In this document: positions 35,134 through 48,210 of the stretch, piece by piece | Layout: each line of letters starts with the position of its first letter | Numbering within the stretch: the stretch's first letter is position 1 | Source of the DNA: Chloromonas sp. AAM2 | Lineage: Eukaryota > Chlorophyta > Chlorophyceae > Chlamydomonadales > Chlamydomonadaceae | Assembly: GCA_004335635.1 (NCBI GenBank) | Contig: QAXH01005595.1 | Coordinates: forward strand, 52,108-116,107 | Reading direction: 5' to 3' | DNA: 64,000 bases | The notes under the pieces: generated by a model | What the model saw: only the letters and a program-made list of their open reading frames with translations | Databases searched by the model: none | Told to the model about the DNA's origin: nothing | Translations under genes and position numbers: made by a program

Positions 35134-37351
35134 CTCGCTTGTTTTCGACCTAGGCGAAAAAGTAGGGACGCGGCCAGAGCGCCCCAACCGAGGCACGAAT
35201 TACTGGTATGGCAATCGTTTTGAGAGAATACGATTTCGGATAGCTGGCATTGATCGCCTTGAAAAGGCTGGTGAATGTCATCCTGACCCGTCCGCATTTC
35301 CCCCCTTAACATTTCGCTTGCATTAATGTCATATAGAGTTTTACAATCCTTCGCAATCCATCATGCATGCTGTTCAGCACGACGCAAGTATTGTGATGAG
35401 CACTGTTTGGTCTTGGAAAGGCGAGTCTGCCCTGCCCCTGCTCTTCCACCCCTCGTCCGCCCTGGAATACCCACGCTCCTTCCAATCAGCCAAGCACACC
35501 CACCCCGGGGATCTTCCATTCCGGTCCAGCGAAAGGAAGCTCCTTCATCTCTGTTGGCGCGGCCTGCCGCGGAAATGTAGATGCGCCTTAAATGTAGATG
35601 TAACGAATGCAAGCAACAGACCTGTGCAAGTGCTCGGTTGTTCTGATTGCAATACCAGACGTCTTGACTGTTCGTGCTTGCTGCCGGGGCCCGGGCAAAT
35701 TTCAAAACGACATGTACGGCAATGACGCCGGACAAACGGACTTCAAGACGAGAGTCCACCTGAAACTCACCTGGTCCCTTATTGAAGGCAGGCATGCTCT
35801 GTAGTGAGGCTCCAGCATGCCTGACAATCTTGCCATGTTTGGCCTGGTGCATGACTGCTAACACACCATGACCACTTCCAACACAGCATGAGTCAGCGTA
35901 GCGAGCTGGAGCCACCCGCATTACCAATACGCATGTGAGCATGTTGTATGAACTGTTTTGCTTGCATGTGGCTGGGCTGTGGTGCAACAGGTAGCCAGCC
36001 TGCACACGGCAGGCATCTGGCTCATGGGAGCATTTGATGGCATGACAGGACCCAGCAGAGTACAACGGACTGTGCTGCATATTTCATTTCAGTGTTGTAA
36101 TGTGGCATCTTGTGTGCGTGGTTGGGCAATTTACCGTCATCCGTGTCCGAGAAACAGCTTATACAAGGAAAGGTCGGGCCGCACCAGACCTCGCCGACGC
36201 TAACGCGCAACACCAGAAAGCGAGAGTACACATCGTTGTACAATGTCCATAAATGCTATCCATACGTACAGCAAGGACAACCACTGGGTGAAGCCCTGGC
36301 ACAGGAGCAAAGTTCACCATTCACTATCACAAAACACAGGTCAGGTATGTACATGAAATAAGAAAGGAAGACCACACCGGTTTTCAGAGCAGCTAATGCA
36401 AGCAGTGGGCAGCGCCTGGAAATACAAACTGCGCCCACATCCCCTGTAGGTTAACGTACCTGTTCTACAAAAGCATGCAGCTCATGCAAATCAGTTGCCA
36501 ACATCGTAAGTACCATGTCGGAGCAACCGGCTGATGGTTGGCACGCAAGCTGGTAGACGGGCAAACTTGTCTGTCATCTCAAACGTGTGTTACTCAACCG
36601 ATACGGCCGATCTGAATCGTGCTACAAGGGCATGTGCCTTCTGGCCGTTAGAAATAATGTTAGGTCTTCAAAAACAAACCAAGAACCAGGGTCTGTCAAT
36701 GTCTTGTGTACATACAATGGCTCTCTCTTGCCTCTACTTGCTACGCAATGCAGCCCGCTGGTGTACCCTCGCATGCAGAGCCTAGACTAAGCCACCCTTG
36801 GTTGATATGAATGGCCATGCAAATCCCAGGCCACAATAATGGCAGGCAGCGATCCTCCAGGCGCCACATGCACTGCCCTCACGAAATACAAATGCAGACT
36901 GGTAGGTGCCATGTTGGCACCAAAATACTGGCAGCCCCTCGCAAAGTTCGCATGGCAGGTGGCAGATGGCAGGATAAGATGGGTAATACAACTTCGTATG
37001 ACAGGAAAAAGAAGGTTGGCACTGAAAGCACTTGCTTGGCTGGAGTGCGCACAAATCAAGAACAGCTCTACTCAGAGCACGGTGGTCTGGTTGGCCTATT
37101 CAAGCAACTCCATAGAAATGCGTGGGGCGATCGACTTGTCTTAACAGCGGGAGGCTGTTGTGCTGTTCACTTGCAGAATCGTCAGGCAGATATGCGCTTG
37201 AATGTCGTGCCATGAAGCCCGAGCCAGACTTCATGGGAACCACTTGCAATGCTGTCCAACATTAAAAATATAATTGGCTTCATTCACGACGAAAACAGCA
37301 TTCCACCTCTGGAAAAAGTTCGCGACACACGAACAGTCACCACGACTAAAC

Positions 37352-37382
37352 CCATGTCCCAGAACTGGCAAACATCTTTTTT
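37352..37382. repeat. Dispersed repeat family 2, partial copy 2
   Basis: GTCCCAGAACTGGCAAACAT followed by a T run matches the right end of the copies at 32417 and 56219. It lies just past the ELMO gene stop codon. Confidence 0.7.
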
Positions 37383-37405
37383 TTACACACGTCCATGTCA
37401 GTCGC

Positions 37406-39014
37406 TTACAACCCCAGCAAGCTGCTTAGGTGTTCAAAGCTGGCTGGCCTTGACCTGAGGGCGTTGGTAAGGTCCGCCACTACCTCCTTGACCACTGCAT
37501 TGAACTGCATGTAGCTGGCACCTGATCGCAGCCACCTGTGCATGCACATGAAAGAACACACCACCATGGCATCACATGAAAAAGTGGTTGTATCAACAAA
37601 TACTTCAAGTAGCTGCCTGCTGCAAATGCAACATGCAAGCGGTGTGTGTGTGTGGCGTGTTATCAAATGCTGCAACTGCGTTGCCACTTCTCCACATGCA
37701 GGATGAATGGCCACAGTGCACTGTCAATGTATGGCAAGCAAGTTGACTATTTGTGACGGATAACAGCACACAGCTAGTCCATATGTGGCGGCCTGTGGCC
37801 AATGCAACTTGCCCAGCGCTTACCGGTCGTCCAATGTTCGGAATGCAACTACGTACAGCTCTTCAAAACCATAGGGTTCGTTGTTGAGCAGCGTTACAAA
37901 TCCGGCGAACCCGGGCTGCTTCTGCATCTTGTCCAAAGGCATAGGCGCCCTGCATAGGTAATCATAAGTCAACAATGTGAACCACGCCTGCATCTCTTGG
38001 CTGCCGACGCACAATCCGATTGATTCATGTTGCATGTAAGCCACTACAGGACTCGCCCACACTAAGTCACATGCGGCATGACTGAGCTTGGACTCCCACC
38101 ACCTGGCATGAGCTGTAATCCCCACTGTCATCATAACACAGAGAAAGCAAACCCCACCACAGTCGAACACAAAGAAGCAATTTGCTGATCAATTTCCTCA
38201 CCTGCTATCTCCTGCTATCTGTGGGCTGCGCTTGAGACCCAGCAGGTCAGCCAACACAAACGTCAGGTTGATGCCGGCCGCAGCAAAGGGGTACTCCCAG
38301 CCCGCCCGCTGCCCGCTGCGCTTGTGGAGCAGCCGATCGAACTCAAGGGGGTGCTGCCGTGCAAGGTACAGCAGGTTGAGCACGCCAAACAGCCCCGCAC
38401 CGCGTATGTCGGTGGATGGGTCATCGCCCTGTGTACATGGGCAGGGATGAGATCTGATGGCAGGCTGGGGTAGTGCAAGGTACAAACAACACAACAAGGA
38501 CAACAACAAGGCGTTGCATAGCCTGTTTGTCACTGCCGACTCCCATACACCAACCTACCAGGAAATCGCCTATCACAAACACCAGACAGTTGAGCATGAT
38601 AAGCAGCCGGTCAAGCTTGCTGGGATTGTGAAATCATGCTCTTGGCTGGAGCCGGGCCAACTGCCTCCTCTACCAGCGTTCCTGCAATAGCTGGCATGCT
38701 CCGGGTCATACGTGCACCACCATACATCAGGCGAACAGCATTCACACACCAGGCAATCAATCGTGGGCAGATCCTCTGCTGCAGCCTGCTCGACCATACA
38801 GATATAAAACACGCACACACACGCACCCACCCACCCCCCCCACACACACTCTCACCTGCCATCCCATGTCCTTCCATCGCTCTGACTTGAGCGCAGTGCA
38901 CGCTGAGCCGGGGAAGGCGTGCGTCCACAGGTCCCTTAGCGCCTGCTGGTGCGAGGGGTCATCGGGGTGGTACGGCTGGCAAAGGGACACCCACAGCTGT
39001 TCTAAGCGCTCCTC
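37406..39014 (-). CDS. ELMO-domain (ELMOD-type) protein, N-terminus not found
   Basis: Exons: 39014-38856, 38428-38202, 37949-37824 and 37535-37406, 213 aa from the first exon found, in continuous phase. The ELMO/CED-12 signature is clear: LRDLWTHAFP, SERWKDMGWQGDDPSTDIRG, GLFGVLNLLYLARQHP, EYPFAAAGINLTFVLADLL, LYVVAFRTLDDRWL and SYMQFNAVVKEV. ELMOD proteins act as GTPase-activating proteins for ARF/ARL GTPases. The Arg in DIRG, in the WK-to-DIRG segment, is the conserved position linked to that activity. A tandem CCTGCTATCT duplication spans the 3' end of exon 2 and adds residues IAGDSR there. The start exon is missing; this exon begins phase 0 at a CAG acceptor, so an upstream exon must exist between 39015 and about 40300. 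Confidence 0.85.
38811..38850. repeat. AC/C-rich microsatellite beside a splice donor
   Basis: An (AC)n and poly-C run on the + strand ends one base before the CTCACCTG that holds the minus-strand donor of ELMO exon 39014-38856. On the transcript this is a G/GT-rich intron start. Confidence 0.85.
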
Positions 39015-40521
39015 CTGCAGGGGCGTTAATAAGGTCAGTTCAACCTGTCACGCTGATGTCATTTTGCACGAATGAGATTTGGCATAAAAGGAATTGATTT
39101 GTGAATGCCAGTTAGGGAACACGAACAAACCCATGGAAAAAACCGGTGCGAAAAAAACCACGTACGGAATACAGGTCCATTACATGGCTAGCAAGTAATT
39201 TCCATATCAACGTTTCCCTGATGCTGGTTCTCTAAAGCAGGGGCCACAATGGGGTCAAGCAGCAGATGCAGTGTGCAGGCCCTGCGGGCAGACTGAGCTG
39301 CTAAACTGGATAGCACAGCACAGCGGGAGGACTAGCCCAGACAAGAGAGTGTGTGTTATCCGTAGATTGGCCGTGATTGACGGTGCACGTTTGTCCACTA
39401 GGTGCGTGCATGTATGATGGTGCTCGGAATATGCTATAAAGGGTTAAAGGCCGAGAAGGCTGCTGGATGTAGGTTCCAGTTGCTTTCCGTGTCACACCTG
39501 TATCAGGGAGAGTGGCTGTGGCCTGCCGAGCTGCCATGTGGCAAGCGAGGCGTAGCAGACTTGCAGCACCTGCCAACAAGAGGTAAAAGTGCCTGCGGGC
39601 ATATGGAGACACGTGTCAGAAACGCAATTGGAGCTGGCTCCCCAATCCGGTGTACGTTTTTCACAAATAAGGTGCAAATGGCTGCCCCTGGGAGCTCAAC
39701 AATTGTCGACCTAACAGGGCTTACAGCCAGAGGACAGGCAGCTGGAAATGAGCAGGGCTATTGCTCACCTGCGCATTTATAGACGATGGCAACGATGAAA
39801 GCCCTGACATCGAATGGTCCCGAGCTGCACAGTAACATGCATCACAGCACGTGTGGTATACATCAGCTCAGAACATGAAGTGGCAAGACCATGGTGATGA
39901 GTTGCATGCCATGCAAAACAAGGCCGCAGCAGGCTGCAGAGTGCAGCTGCATGGTGCATGGCAGGACTGCAGGCTACCCACTAGACAATCAGCTGCCCTT
40001 GAGAAGATGGCGGATGTCCGTGAAATGCTTCGTCATCCTCCTCAGGTAGCAAACGCTCTCTGGCAAGTAGGGACTCTTGCAAACCCTGATTGTCATCTGC
40101 ACAGGAAAGGCAGGAGGAGGATTGAGCATGTTCTATACATACGCAGCAGCGATATGCACAGGAGTGTGGACAGCTCCGCACCTGCCATCTTCTCAGTATG
40201 GTGCCTCCTTCTCATCGCACAAACAATAGACTTTGGTATCAATTTGCGGCGCAACTCAGAACAAGCAATCACGGCGTCTTGAGCTCAATGGGGTTTTGGA
40301 TCCGTAAGGAAGCCACCCTGGATTTGTAACCGGAACCGTTACACCGACATTGTGGCCGAGGTAAAGAATAAGAAGCAACATGATCGTTGCCGCGTACCCT
40401 GCTTGCACCAGTGCCTTGAACGTTGCTCAAAGAAAAATTTGAACTTTGCCCTGGACAAGGCTTTTGAAGATCTTGAGGACACCCAACCTATCAGCTCAAC
40501 CTCGTTCCTGAAACGAACGCC
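39015..40521. other. Divergent intergenic region between the ELMO and dynamin-like genes
   Basis: It must hold the ELMO gene's first exon and both promoters. A minus-strand open stretch at about 40070-39985, with an acidic run (LLPEEDDEAFHG), is a weak candidate for ELMO N-terminal coding sequence, but no in-phase donor was found. Confidence 0.4.
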
Positions 40522-43500
40522 ATGAGCGCGATCAAGACACCTAAGAACAAGCGGCCTGCAGTTGATGAGGCGCTTGCAGGTGAGACGCCTGCATTTTCAC
40601 ATCCTATCAAACACAGCTTGAGAATTGCTCTATCAACCAACTTGAGAATTGCTCTACTCTCTTGACTGTGCTGCGACTTTCATGTCATGCAGCATACACT
40701 AGCTCACGCACTTTGTGTTTGATCCAAGACGATGTTTGATCCATGCTGATCAACTGCCTGTCTTCACTGGTGGAAGCACTCAATTGCCCGCAGGCTGACT
40801 GCACAATTGCAATCACCGTTGCCAATGCAGGAGCTACTGAGCGGGTCCTGAAGGAGATTTCCACTCTGTACGAGACTGGTCTAGCAGATGGGCCTGGATC
40901 TGTGGGCCTCAGAACCATTGCAGAAAGCTCCCAGCTGGGAATGGTCATGCGCAAGCCACGCAAGAAAGTCTCGGTCAGTAGATACAACACGGTGGAAACT
41001 CATCTAATCCCGTTGCAGTAGCCTGTGAACACATCGATCTGGAAATATCACAGGCGTGCACAGAAATTCAAGTCATGAATGCCGACATACAGCCATTCTG
41101 TTGGAGACGGTTGCGCTGCTGTTCCAGCAGAGTTTCCTCCCCGGTATGATGCCATCTCAGTAACAGTAACGATCCAACCTGCCATTGCACATGCACACAG
41201 GTCATGATTGTTGGCAACCACAGCGCTGGAAAATCGTCTTTCATCAACTGGTAAGAACAGCGTGCTTGCTGTTCTAACTTGAGCAGGCATGAGGCAGGCA
41301 CAGCGGGGTTAGGGAATGGCATGCAGGTGGTCATGTGGCTTCAGTGCATGCAACCATGCAAAATGCAAACGTGCAGGTACATTGGCGAGCAGATTCAGAA
41401 GACAGGTGTTGCCATTGAAACACGTGGCTTCACATTCGTGACCAGCGGCAAGAAACGCGAAACGGTGCGTGCACTTGTGCCTGTACGCTACTATTCGCAT
41501 GGCATGCCACTCCTGCGCTGTACAGGGCAACTGTCTCTGATCACAAGAGGGGAGGGACTCCAACCCGTCTAACATGGTGTTACTCTGATCACATATTCAT
41601 GTTGTGGTTACATGCACATCTACATGCCACAACAACCCATGTTGCAGATGTGTCGGTGTGCTTATGCGTGTGTACAAACCCCACGCACCGCACAACCCCC
41701 ACGCAGCCACAACAAGTTTGCACAGCAGGGCTGATCTCAGGGCTGCACCCACTACACAACACATTGCAGGGTTAACTTCAGGTTAGTCAGGTGTGGCTAG
41801 TAATGCTGTTGTCTGCCTTCCTTGGCTTGCGAATGCAGCTGACAGGCGACGCCACCCTGCGCTTCTTCGACTTCTTGGCCGGGTTCACCAAATTCACTGG
41901 CATTGTGCCCAACCTCTTCACGGAGATCACCACAAGCAAGGAGGTGAGAAAAGAAGCACAATCTTAAAGCCCTGGCAATCAAATAGCTCATCAGATTGCT
42001 ATGCTCATCAGATTGCTATGCTGCCTTGCATCAGCACGATAGGCAGGAGAATGGCAGTTCCTGTGCACGAGCTAGTGCTGCTATGCTGCTCTTTGCTTCA
42101 CAGAAGAACTTCCTGTGTGTGGACTTCATCGACACACCGGGTCTGGTGGACGGGGACATGCAGTACCCGTTCGATGTGCAGGAGGCGATTGAGTTCATGG
42201 CAGGTAGGTGTGTCATGCATGCAAGTGCTGTGCATGGTGAACAGCAGCCTGCTTTCAGTGCTGTTCGGATGCAATGCTTGTAGTTTGGCGGGTAGCTGCT
42301 GCGTTTGCGCACATGGCCGGCAGCTGTAGGAGTGCAAGCCACTGGGAGGGAGTTGGTGGCTTCTTCAACTTACAGACCGCCTGCAACTTACAGACCTGTG
42401 GTAGTCTCGGCGCCTGTCTGACCTTGCAGCAAAGGCCATGACTAAACACTAAGCACCTGACATGTGTTTGTTTACATGCGCTTCTGTGCCTTGCAGAACA
42501 CGCTGATTTGATCATGATTTTCCTGGATCCTGTGAGTAGCTGCACTGTCACATGTGGTGTCCACATACCATGACCTGGGTGGTTTGTGTTGGAGCGGAGG
42601 GTAAGGCGTGAGGATAGAACCACTGCTAACTCCTTGGCACAGATTGGTTGCCATAGCTGGCAACGTATGGCCATGGTTCTTGACAAAGGTTGAGCAAAGA
42701 CTGCAGTCAATGGCACGAGCGCATGCTCAGGTAAAAAAAAAACCACGTTGCCCAGCACAACAGGAGCAGAAGGCACATTACCAGATTCGATCAAGCAATT
42801 TAATGGGGAAAGGCTCGCTGATTCAATTGTTGCAGTGTTGTCACAATGACAATGTTTGCAAGTTTTTCACAGGTGCCGGTATGGTTGTCGATGCTCTGTT
42901 GTGCAGATTGGCCAGGCCACATGCAAGCGCACCATGCAGGTCGTTGAGAAACTCAACAACGGTGAGATGCATCACCGTGATGAATCTCCCCGTACTGCCA
43001 TGGCCCTCATATTGTTGTCCAGTCCGCTGTTGGCACCAGTGCTGTTGGCACCAGTGCTGTTGGTGCATTATGCAGATGTTTTGCTCCGTTTGACACCATG
43101 CGCTGTGATTACTTGTCATGTCAGATGCCTCTGCTCCTGCCTGTTGATGTGTGCAGGTCCACACTTGGAGAAGATCCACTACTTTATGTAAGGGCATAAG
43201 CAGTCAATGCTCTTTGACAAGATGCATGCCTGCTTCGGAATGCTTCAGCAGAGATTGCAGTACAAACGAGAACGGACTGCACACATCACGAATTCACCAC
43301 AAGCATTCTTCCCGTCAGGGTGATGATGTCGGCTGCTGCAAGCGCCTGGATTAGTTGGCCTTGCGTCACCGTGGGTTAAACCATGACAAGCCATGTGATA
43401 AATGAATGCTGCCCGTCGCTGCAGGTCCAAAGCCGATGCAGTGGACAGGGAGCACGACCGCCAGCGGGTGCTCATTCAAATCACACAGGTGAGATATTCT

Positions 43501-46157
43501 CCCCTCTATAGTTCTATCAACTTGCTAGGATGGTAGGGGAGATGTGCGTGTGAGGAGTATGAGGAGTAGTTGTATGAGTTGTAACACATTTGAGCGCCCA
43601 GGCCAGAGAAAAGTTTGCCGAGAGGAGGTCTGCTTTTGCACCTTCTCTGCCTGGCAGGCTGGGCGTTCAAGGTGATGGGCAAGCCTTTTCTCCAGGATCC
43701 TTTGCCATGTTGCTCAGCATCGGCGTTAGCATTGATCTGCTTCTCAGATTCTGGACACCAGGAACTGTCCATCAACATCGAGTGTTGGTGGTTGCTCGAT
43801 TGTTATACGTTGCTTCTGCTAACTTCAGTGTCATTCGTCGCCATTGCTAACATAAGTGCCATGCGTTGGCGTCGCTAACTAGAGCGGTTTCCGTTGCCTG
43901 GTTTGCCTCAGAACCTGGCCACCCGCATTCGCAACAGCCACGCGTTCAACCTGCCCACCTTCTACCTGCCGCGGGAGGACGGGGACAACCCCAACATCCC
44001 CAACGCCATTGAGGACGTGTGCAAGGAAATCGACAAGGTGGGATACGAGCAAGGCCCATAATGCATTGACTTGTGTGCAGGCGTGAGTGGATGGTTGGAA
44101 GGACAAATTGAGGAGGTTGGTTCGTTGCATTGGATTGTGTCAACGTTCAAATGAATAGTAAAGGAAGATGCAAGGCGAGTTGACATTGACATTGACATGA
44201 CGGGAGTTTAGCAGAGCTATGCACTGCATTCATTGTTTGTAAGTTTGTATGGATGGTTGGAAGAGCGGACAGTCTCACAGCTCATGCCACTCGTTGGCCA
44301 GGTCCTGCGGTTTGTCACAGTTTGGGTCAACAAAGAGGGTTGACAATGGATAGACGAAACCAAGGGACAGCTGGAGCTGTATATGACAAGATGAAGCAGA
44401 GCAACGAACAGCGACGGTCAAGCAGGGAAGGGAATGTGAAGGCGGAGGGTGGTTTGGTAGTGCATGTTGTGCACACTGCTGATGCCTTACCTGCGCTGGT
44501 GTGTATTGTTGCAGGCCATCAACATGACAGTCCAGAAAAACCTGCGGTTGTTGAAGGACGACTGCGAGCGCATCCTGGCACGTGCGGATCAGGTGAGGCC
44601 AGGCCCAGGAGGGGAGACGTGCTTGTGTTAGACAGACAATGCTGTGCGTGAGAGAGCAAGAACGCAGCGGGAAAAGGGAGATGAAAGAAGAGGTGACGTG
44701 TTGTTGGGCGAGTGATTTGCTTTTTTCTGACAGCAGAATTCGAAAAGGTGGCTTGTTATGTTTGTGCTGAGCCTCCTGGTTTGACTGCACACAGAGTCTA
44801 ACAGGTTCATGTCTGCTGCGGGTTTTCAGGTGGTTGTTGAGGACAAGGCCAAGAAGGTCCTCAACCTCAAGAGGACCGTCCAGGGAGTTGTGAGTGGCAC
44901 GCCCTGCAAGCACAGTATGCATGCTGCGCCAGCTCAGCAAGTGTGCAGTATGAGTATAACTTGCTGGTCGCCAGTGCAGTAGGTGTGAGGTACTTTGGCA
45001 CCGTTGGACTGCCCAGGAAAAAACGTATGACCTTGTAATTTCGTCATGCCTTGCTTGAACAACAGCATAACGAACCAATTTGTGCATCAGAGAGTAGACA
45101 GCGACAGTTTGCCCGCCGCAGCACAGGCCTGAGCCCCACGAGTTTATCAAGGTGTTGCTGTCATGCCCGCCCCTCTGCTCATACTCATCTATTTCCAAGC
45201 TCTGTGCCTGACATTGCTTCCATGCGTTGCTGCCTGCAGACGCTGTTCGCTCTGGCTCTGTTGTTCGGCTCGCTCATGGTCGCCATGGGCGTGTCCCTCA
45301 TCATGCCAACCGTGTGCCACGTGGCAGACCACCCCGACTGGTGAGGCACAGGGCATGGGCATGCGTGCCTTGAATGCACACCATGCAAGGCCAGTCTCTA
45401 GCGCCGCTGCAAGAGCAAACAACTCAATTGGTCGAGGCTTGCAGCAACTCTGCTTGTGTCATTCTTCAGAGGGCTGACCACCCTGATTGACCAGACAAGA
45501 AGTGCTGAAACAGCATGTGCCGCTCACAATGTCGATTTCATGGCTTGTGGCAACTGCCAGCCACAGCGTCCTGCCACCTTGACCTTACACTTCCGTTAGC
45601 CCCTGGCCTGTGGCACACGCCTGTGGCAAACAAGGTCAGCCTCAATGCAGACTTCTCAACGGTGAACCGCAATGTTTGTCACGTGTGCACAGGTGTGGCA
45701 CTGCGGGTGTGAGGGGCCTGCAGACCCTGGCCCCTGTGGTGCGTGAGCACTTCAACCTCCTGGGAGGCAGCCTTCTGTTCATCACGCTCCTGCTCATGGT
45801 GTGCTGCAAGGTGAGGCCCAGGGACAACGCCACCTGCAGAAGCATGTAGCTTGCTGATGTGCACGGGGTTAGGCCAGAGCCTTCACGCCCGAGGGTGGCT
45901 GCTGCTGAGCTACGAGATGGCAAGGAGCGCCGTCAGGCTGACGCTGTCCCCTCAGGACTGCGATGTCCCTCCTCTTGAGGTCACTCCACCTCGTTGAGTG
46001 CAAACTTGGTTTGCCTGTCCACGTGCCCTTGCAGCTGACGTGGCACACCACCCCTGTCTTCACCAAGAAGGACCTGAAGAAGCTCGAGGACTACAAGACT
46101 TACACCAGGCAGATCATGGCATGCGAGGAGAAGCTCTATGACGAGTACTTCAAGTGA
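40522..46157 (+). CDS. Dynamin-superfamily GTPase with two C-terminal membrane segments
   Basis: Sixteen exons: 40522-40579, 40831-40973, 41201-41250, 41377-41464, 41839-41943, 42104-42203, 42497-42531, 42907-42961, 43157-43187, 43425-43488, 43912-44037, 44515-44592, 44830-44889, 45240-45340, 45693-45810 and 46035-46157, 444 aa in unbroken phase. G1 is VGNHSAGKSS, the likely G2 threonine lies in RGFTFVTSG, G3 is FIDTPGLVDG and G4 is SKAD. After a helical stalk come two hydrophobic segments (LFALALLFGSLMVAMGVSLIMP and a second around LLGGSLLFITLLLMVCC) and a charged tail KKDLKKLEDYKTYTRQ. This suggests a membrane-anchored, membrane-remodelling GTPase; the compartment is unknown. The family resembles EHD and mitofusin-like dynamins only in its motifs. 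The model ends at TGA after YDEYFK. Alternatively a perfect donor at that point (AA before GTGAGT) joins an acceptor near 46494, adding about seven residues. Short direct repeats lie in introns at 40617-40656 and 43027-43063. Confidence 0.88.
40617..40656. repeat. Direct repeat in an intron of the dynamin-like gene
   Basis: CTTGAGAATTGCTCTA occurs twice, about 24 bp apart start to start. Confidence 0.75.
41541..41577. repeat. Dispersed repeat family 1, partial copy 1
   Basis: TCACAAGAGGGGAGGGACTC continues CAACCCGTCTAACATG. It matches three further copies at 47379, 52403 and 52916. It is inside an intron of the dynamin-like gene and stops short at its right end. Confidence 0.75.
43027..43063. 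repeat. 15-bp tandem repeat, about 2.5 copies
   Basis: The unit CTGTTGGCACCAGTG lies in the intron of the dynamin-like gene before the exon at 43157. Confidence 0.85.
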
Positions 46158-47378
46158 GTGACAAAGCGTGCTGTGTTTGTGACCAGTTGAAGACCAAAGC
46201 AAAGTATTGAGGAAGAGGGTAGGAAGCAAAGCACCACAGGCAACGAATCACACTGGGCTTGGCAAGCTGCAGGAAGGCGATGAATGGCAATTGTTTGTCG
46301 GCTGTACATTGCATTGCTGTGCCAGGATGGCCTGATACACTGTATGTGTCACCGTCTTCACGGTCTTACCCTGGTGTTGAGCATGTGTGCACTTGCACTT
46401 CCATGCCTGGTTTGTGGCGCACAGCTGCCACTAATTGCTAGCGGCGCTTACACTGCAACCACTCACGTGCTGCAAACACATGTTGCTTTGCAGGAGCCTG
46501 TCCCACCAAGAGAGATGAGCAAATTCAGGCACCTTACGTCGTTGGGAGGGTGTCCATTCCACACAGGCTTACCAGCGTTCTTGCTGCTTCCTTTAGTTAT
46601 GAATGCTGCACTTGAGCGTGCGCACAGCAGTCCTGGCGGTCTGTATGGCTGGACGCTGTCCGTCCGACAGGTTCATATGCTAAACACGTCTGCACGCGCA
46701 CCGGTCCTGCCCGTCTGTGCCGGTCTAGCATACTAAATCTTATGCAGGATGTTCATATCCCCAGCATGCTCAAACAATGGCATGTGCTAGCATGTCCTGG
46801 CATTGAGGAGTAGATAGCATCTTCAGCGCCTGCAAGTCAGCCAGTTACTTATGATGCTGAACACATGGTCATGCCCAAGCATTGCCAACTTTTCCACAGC
46901 AGTACGTACGAAGGGCTAGCATACTTACTGTGTAAAGAGCATGGCCAGTGCCCAACACCAGATAGTGCAGCTGCAAGTGATGGCCTGTGATTAGTCTGCA
47001 CATTGACCCCCTGCGCCATGCATGGTTGAGTCTATACCAGGGTGTGCAGTTGAGACCATGTGCTGGGTGTGGCAAGTGGTGTCCTGTAAGCACTTTGCAC
47101 ATGCATCTGGCGTCATGCATGGCTGACTTATCAGGTATCCATGCAAGGGTGCGTATGCAATTGAGAACATGTCCTGGGTAAACATGTGTTACCTCCATGC
47201 CTTCATGCATTTTGGTGCCCCGTGCTGTCTGTGGCCCTCCGGCGGACACAAGTGAAAGTCAATGCCCGCAATGGCTATTTCCAAGTGACGCCTGTAATTT
47301 GAAAGTGTAATCTGCAAGGGTAATCTGAAAAAGCTGGCTTCACACATGGGAATGCATAGCGGCAATCACACTGTAGTT

Positions 47379-47435
47379 CACAGTAGGGGAGGGACTCCAA
47401 CCCGTACAACCTACATGTGAAGGGGATTGCGACAC
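47379..47435. repeat. Dispersed repeat family 1, copy 2
   Basis: It runs AGGGGAGGGACTCCAACCCG, then TACAACCTACATGTGAAGGG, then GATTGCGACACC. It is nearly identical to 52403-52461. Confidence 0.8.
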
Positions 47436-47643
47436 CAGTTATCATCACTTTTGTTAAAGCATTGCGTTATCAACCCTCTTGAGTCAGATTTTCAGTGCTG
47501 TGGAGCTGTTGGTGCAGCACGATAAAATGCTGTTGCTCAGGCTTGACTTGGTTTGCAGGATGGTGCGCACCAGTCAGCTTTATGTTGGGCCAGCTATCGA
47601 CGTTCAAGTGTGGTTTTGACAACAACCACAGATAAGATTAAAA

Positions 47644-47664
47644 GAGCAGCCTCCCATCATTGAA
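47644..47664. repeat. Dispersed repeat family 4, copy 2
   Basis: AGCAGCCTCCCATCATTGAA matches 32532-32551 apart from a one-base insertion and one substitution. Confidence 0.45.
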
Positions 47665-48210
47665 CGCATTACGAAGTTCATTTGAACCCCTTGGTAAATT
47701 GGGTGAATTCCACTCAGGACTTCTGTACATCTCTTGCCATGTCATGCCGGAAGGCAAGTTGCAGGTGAAACTTTATAATATGGCATGGCAAAGCCCCTGC
47801 ATAGTTGGATGGTGCCAAACATCCCTTTTGAATGATGGTCATGTGAGGGCTTCCAGCGTCCGGCTCACTCGAAGGAACCTCTACAAATATGTCAGGGTTG
47901 GTCGCTCCCATGAATCTCCCAGCTGAAGAGCTGAAGCCCGCTTTGCTACCCGCTACCCACAGGCAAAATGCATGCAGACCCTTCCTGATGCCACGCAATT
48001 CATGTGCTCAGCCATCTGCATTGAATACAGGTCTGTACGCAGTGGCAGGTCTGCCAGGCAACACTCAGTTGTGCAGCAAATCATCATCCTGACAATCTCG
48101 CATTTCTCGAGGAAGCAACCAACTGCCAGGTACGTTTCTTTTGGGCCGCCAGGCCGCAAGTGCCGCATCAGCCTGCCGGGAGACAGACACTCACAGCAGC
48201 CTCAGCAAAG

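Larger units (their letters stand above)
35021..37405. other. Intergenic between the EF-hand and ELMO genes
   Basis: The left end is the EF-hand gene promoter, with degenerate TAGGG-like repeats at 35030-35075. A 239-codon open frame at 35361-36080 (-) and a 134-codon one at 36811-37215 (+) show no domain or splice support. A copy of dispersed family 2 lies at 37352-37382. Confidence 0.5.
46158..48210. other. Intergenic between the dynamin-like gene and NOP58
   Basis: The left part is 3' untranslated sequence and possibly one last short exon of the dynamin-like gene near 46495-46516. Copies of dispersed repeats lie at 47379-47435 and 47644-47664. No further gene was recognised; the final 200 bp are the NOP58 promoter and leader. 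Confidence 0.5.

Noticed and set aside
35361..36080. 239-codon minus-strand open frame
   Set aside because: No domain, membrane segment, splice context or orthologue-like features. It is Cys/His-rich as expected from chance translation here.
44275..45198. 307-codon minus-strand open frame
   Set aside because: It spans exons and introns of the dynamin-like gene on the opposite strand and has low-complexity, noncoding composition.
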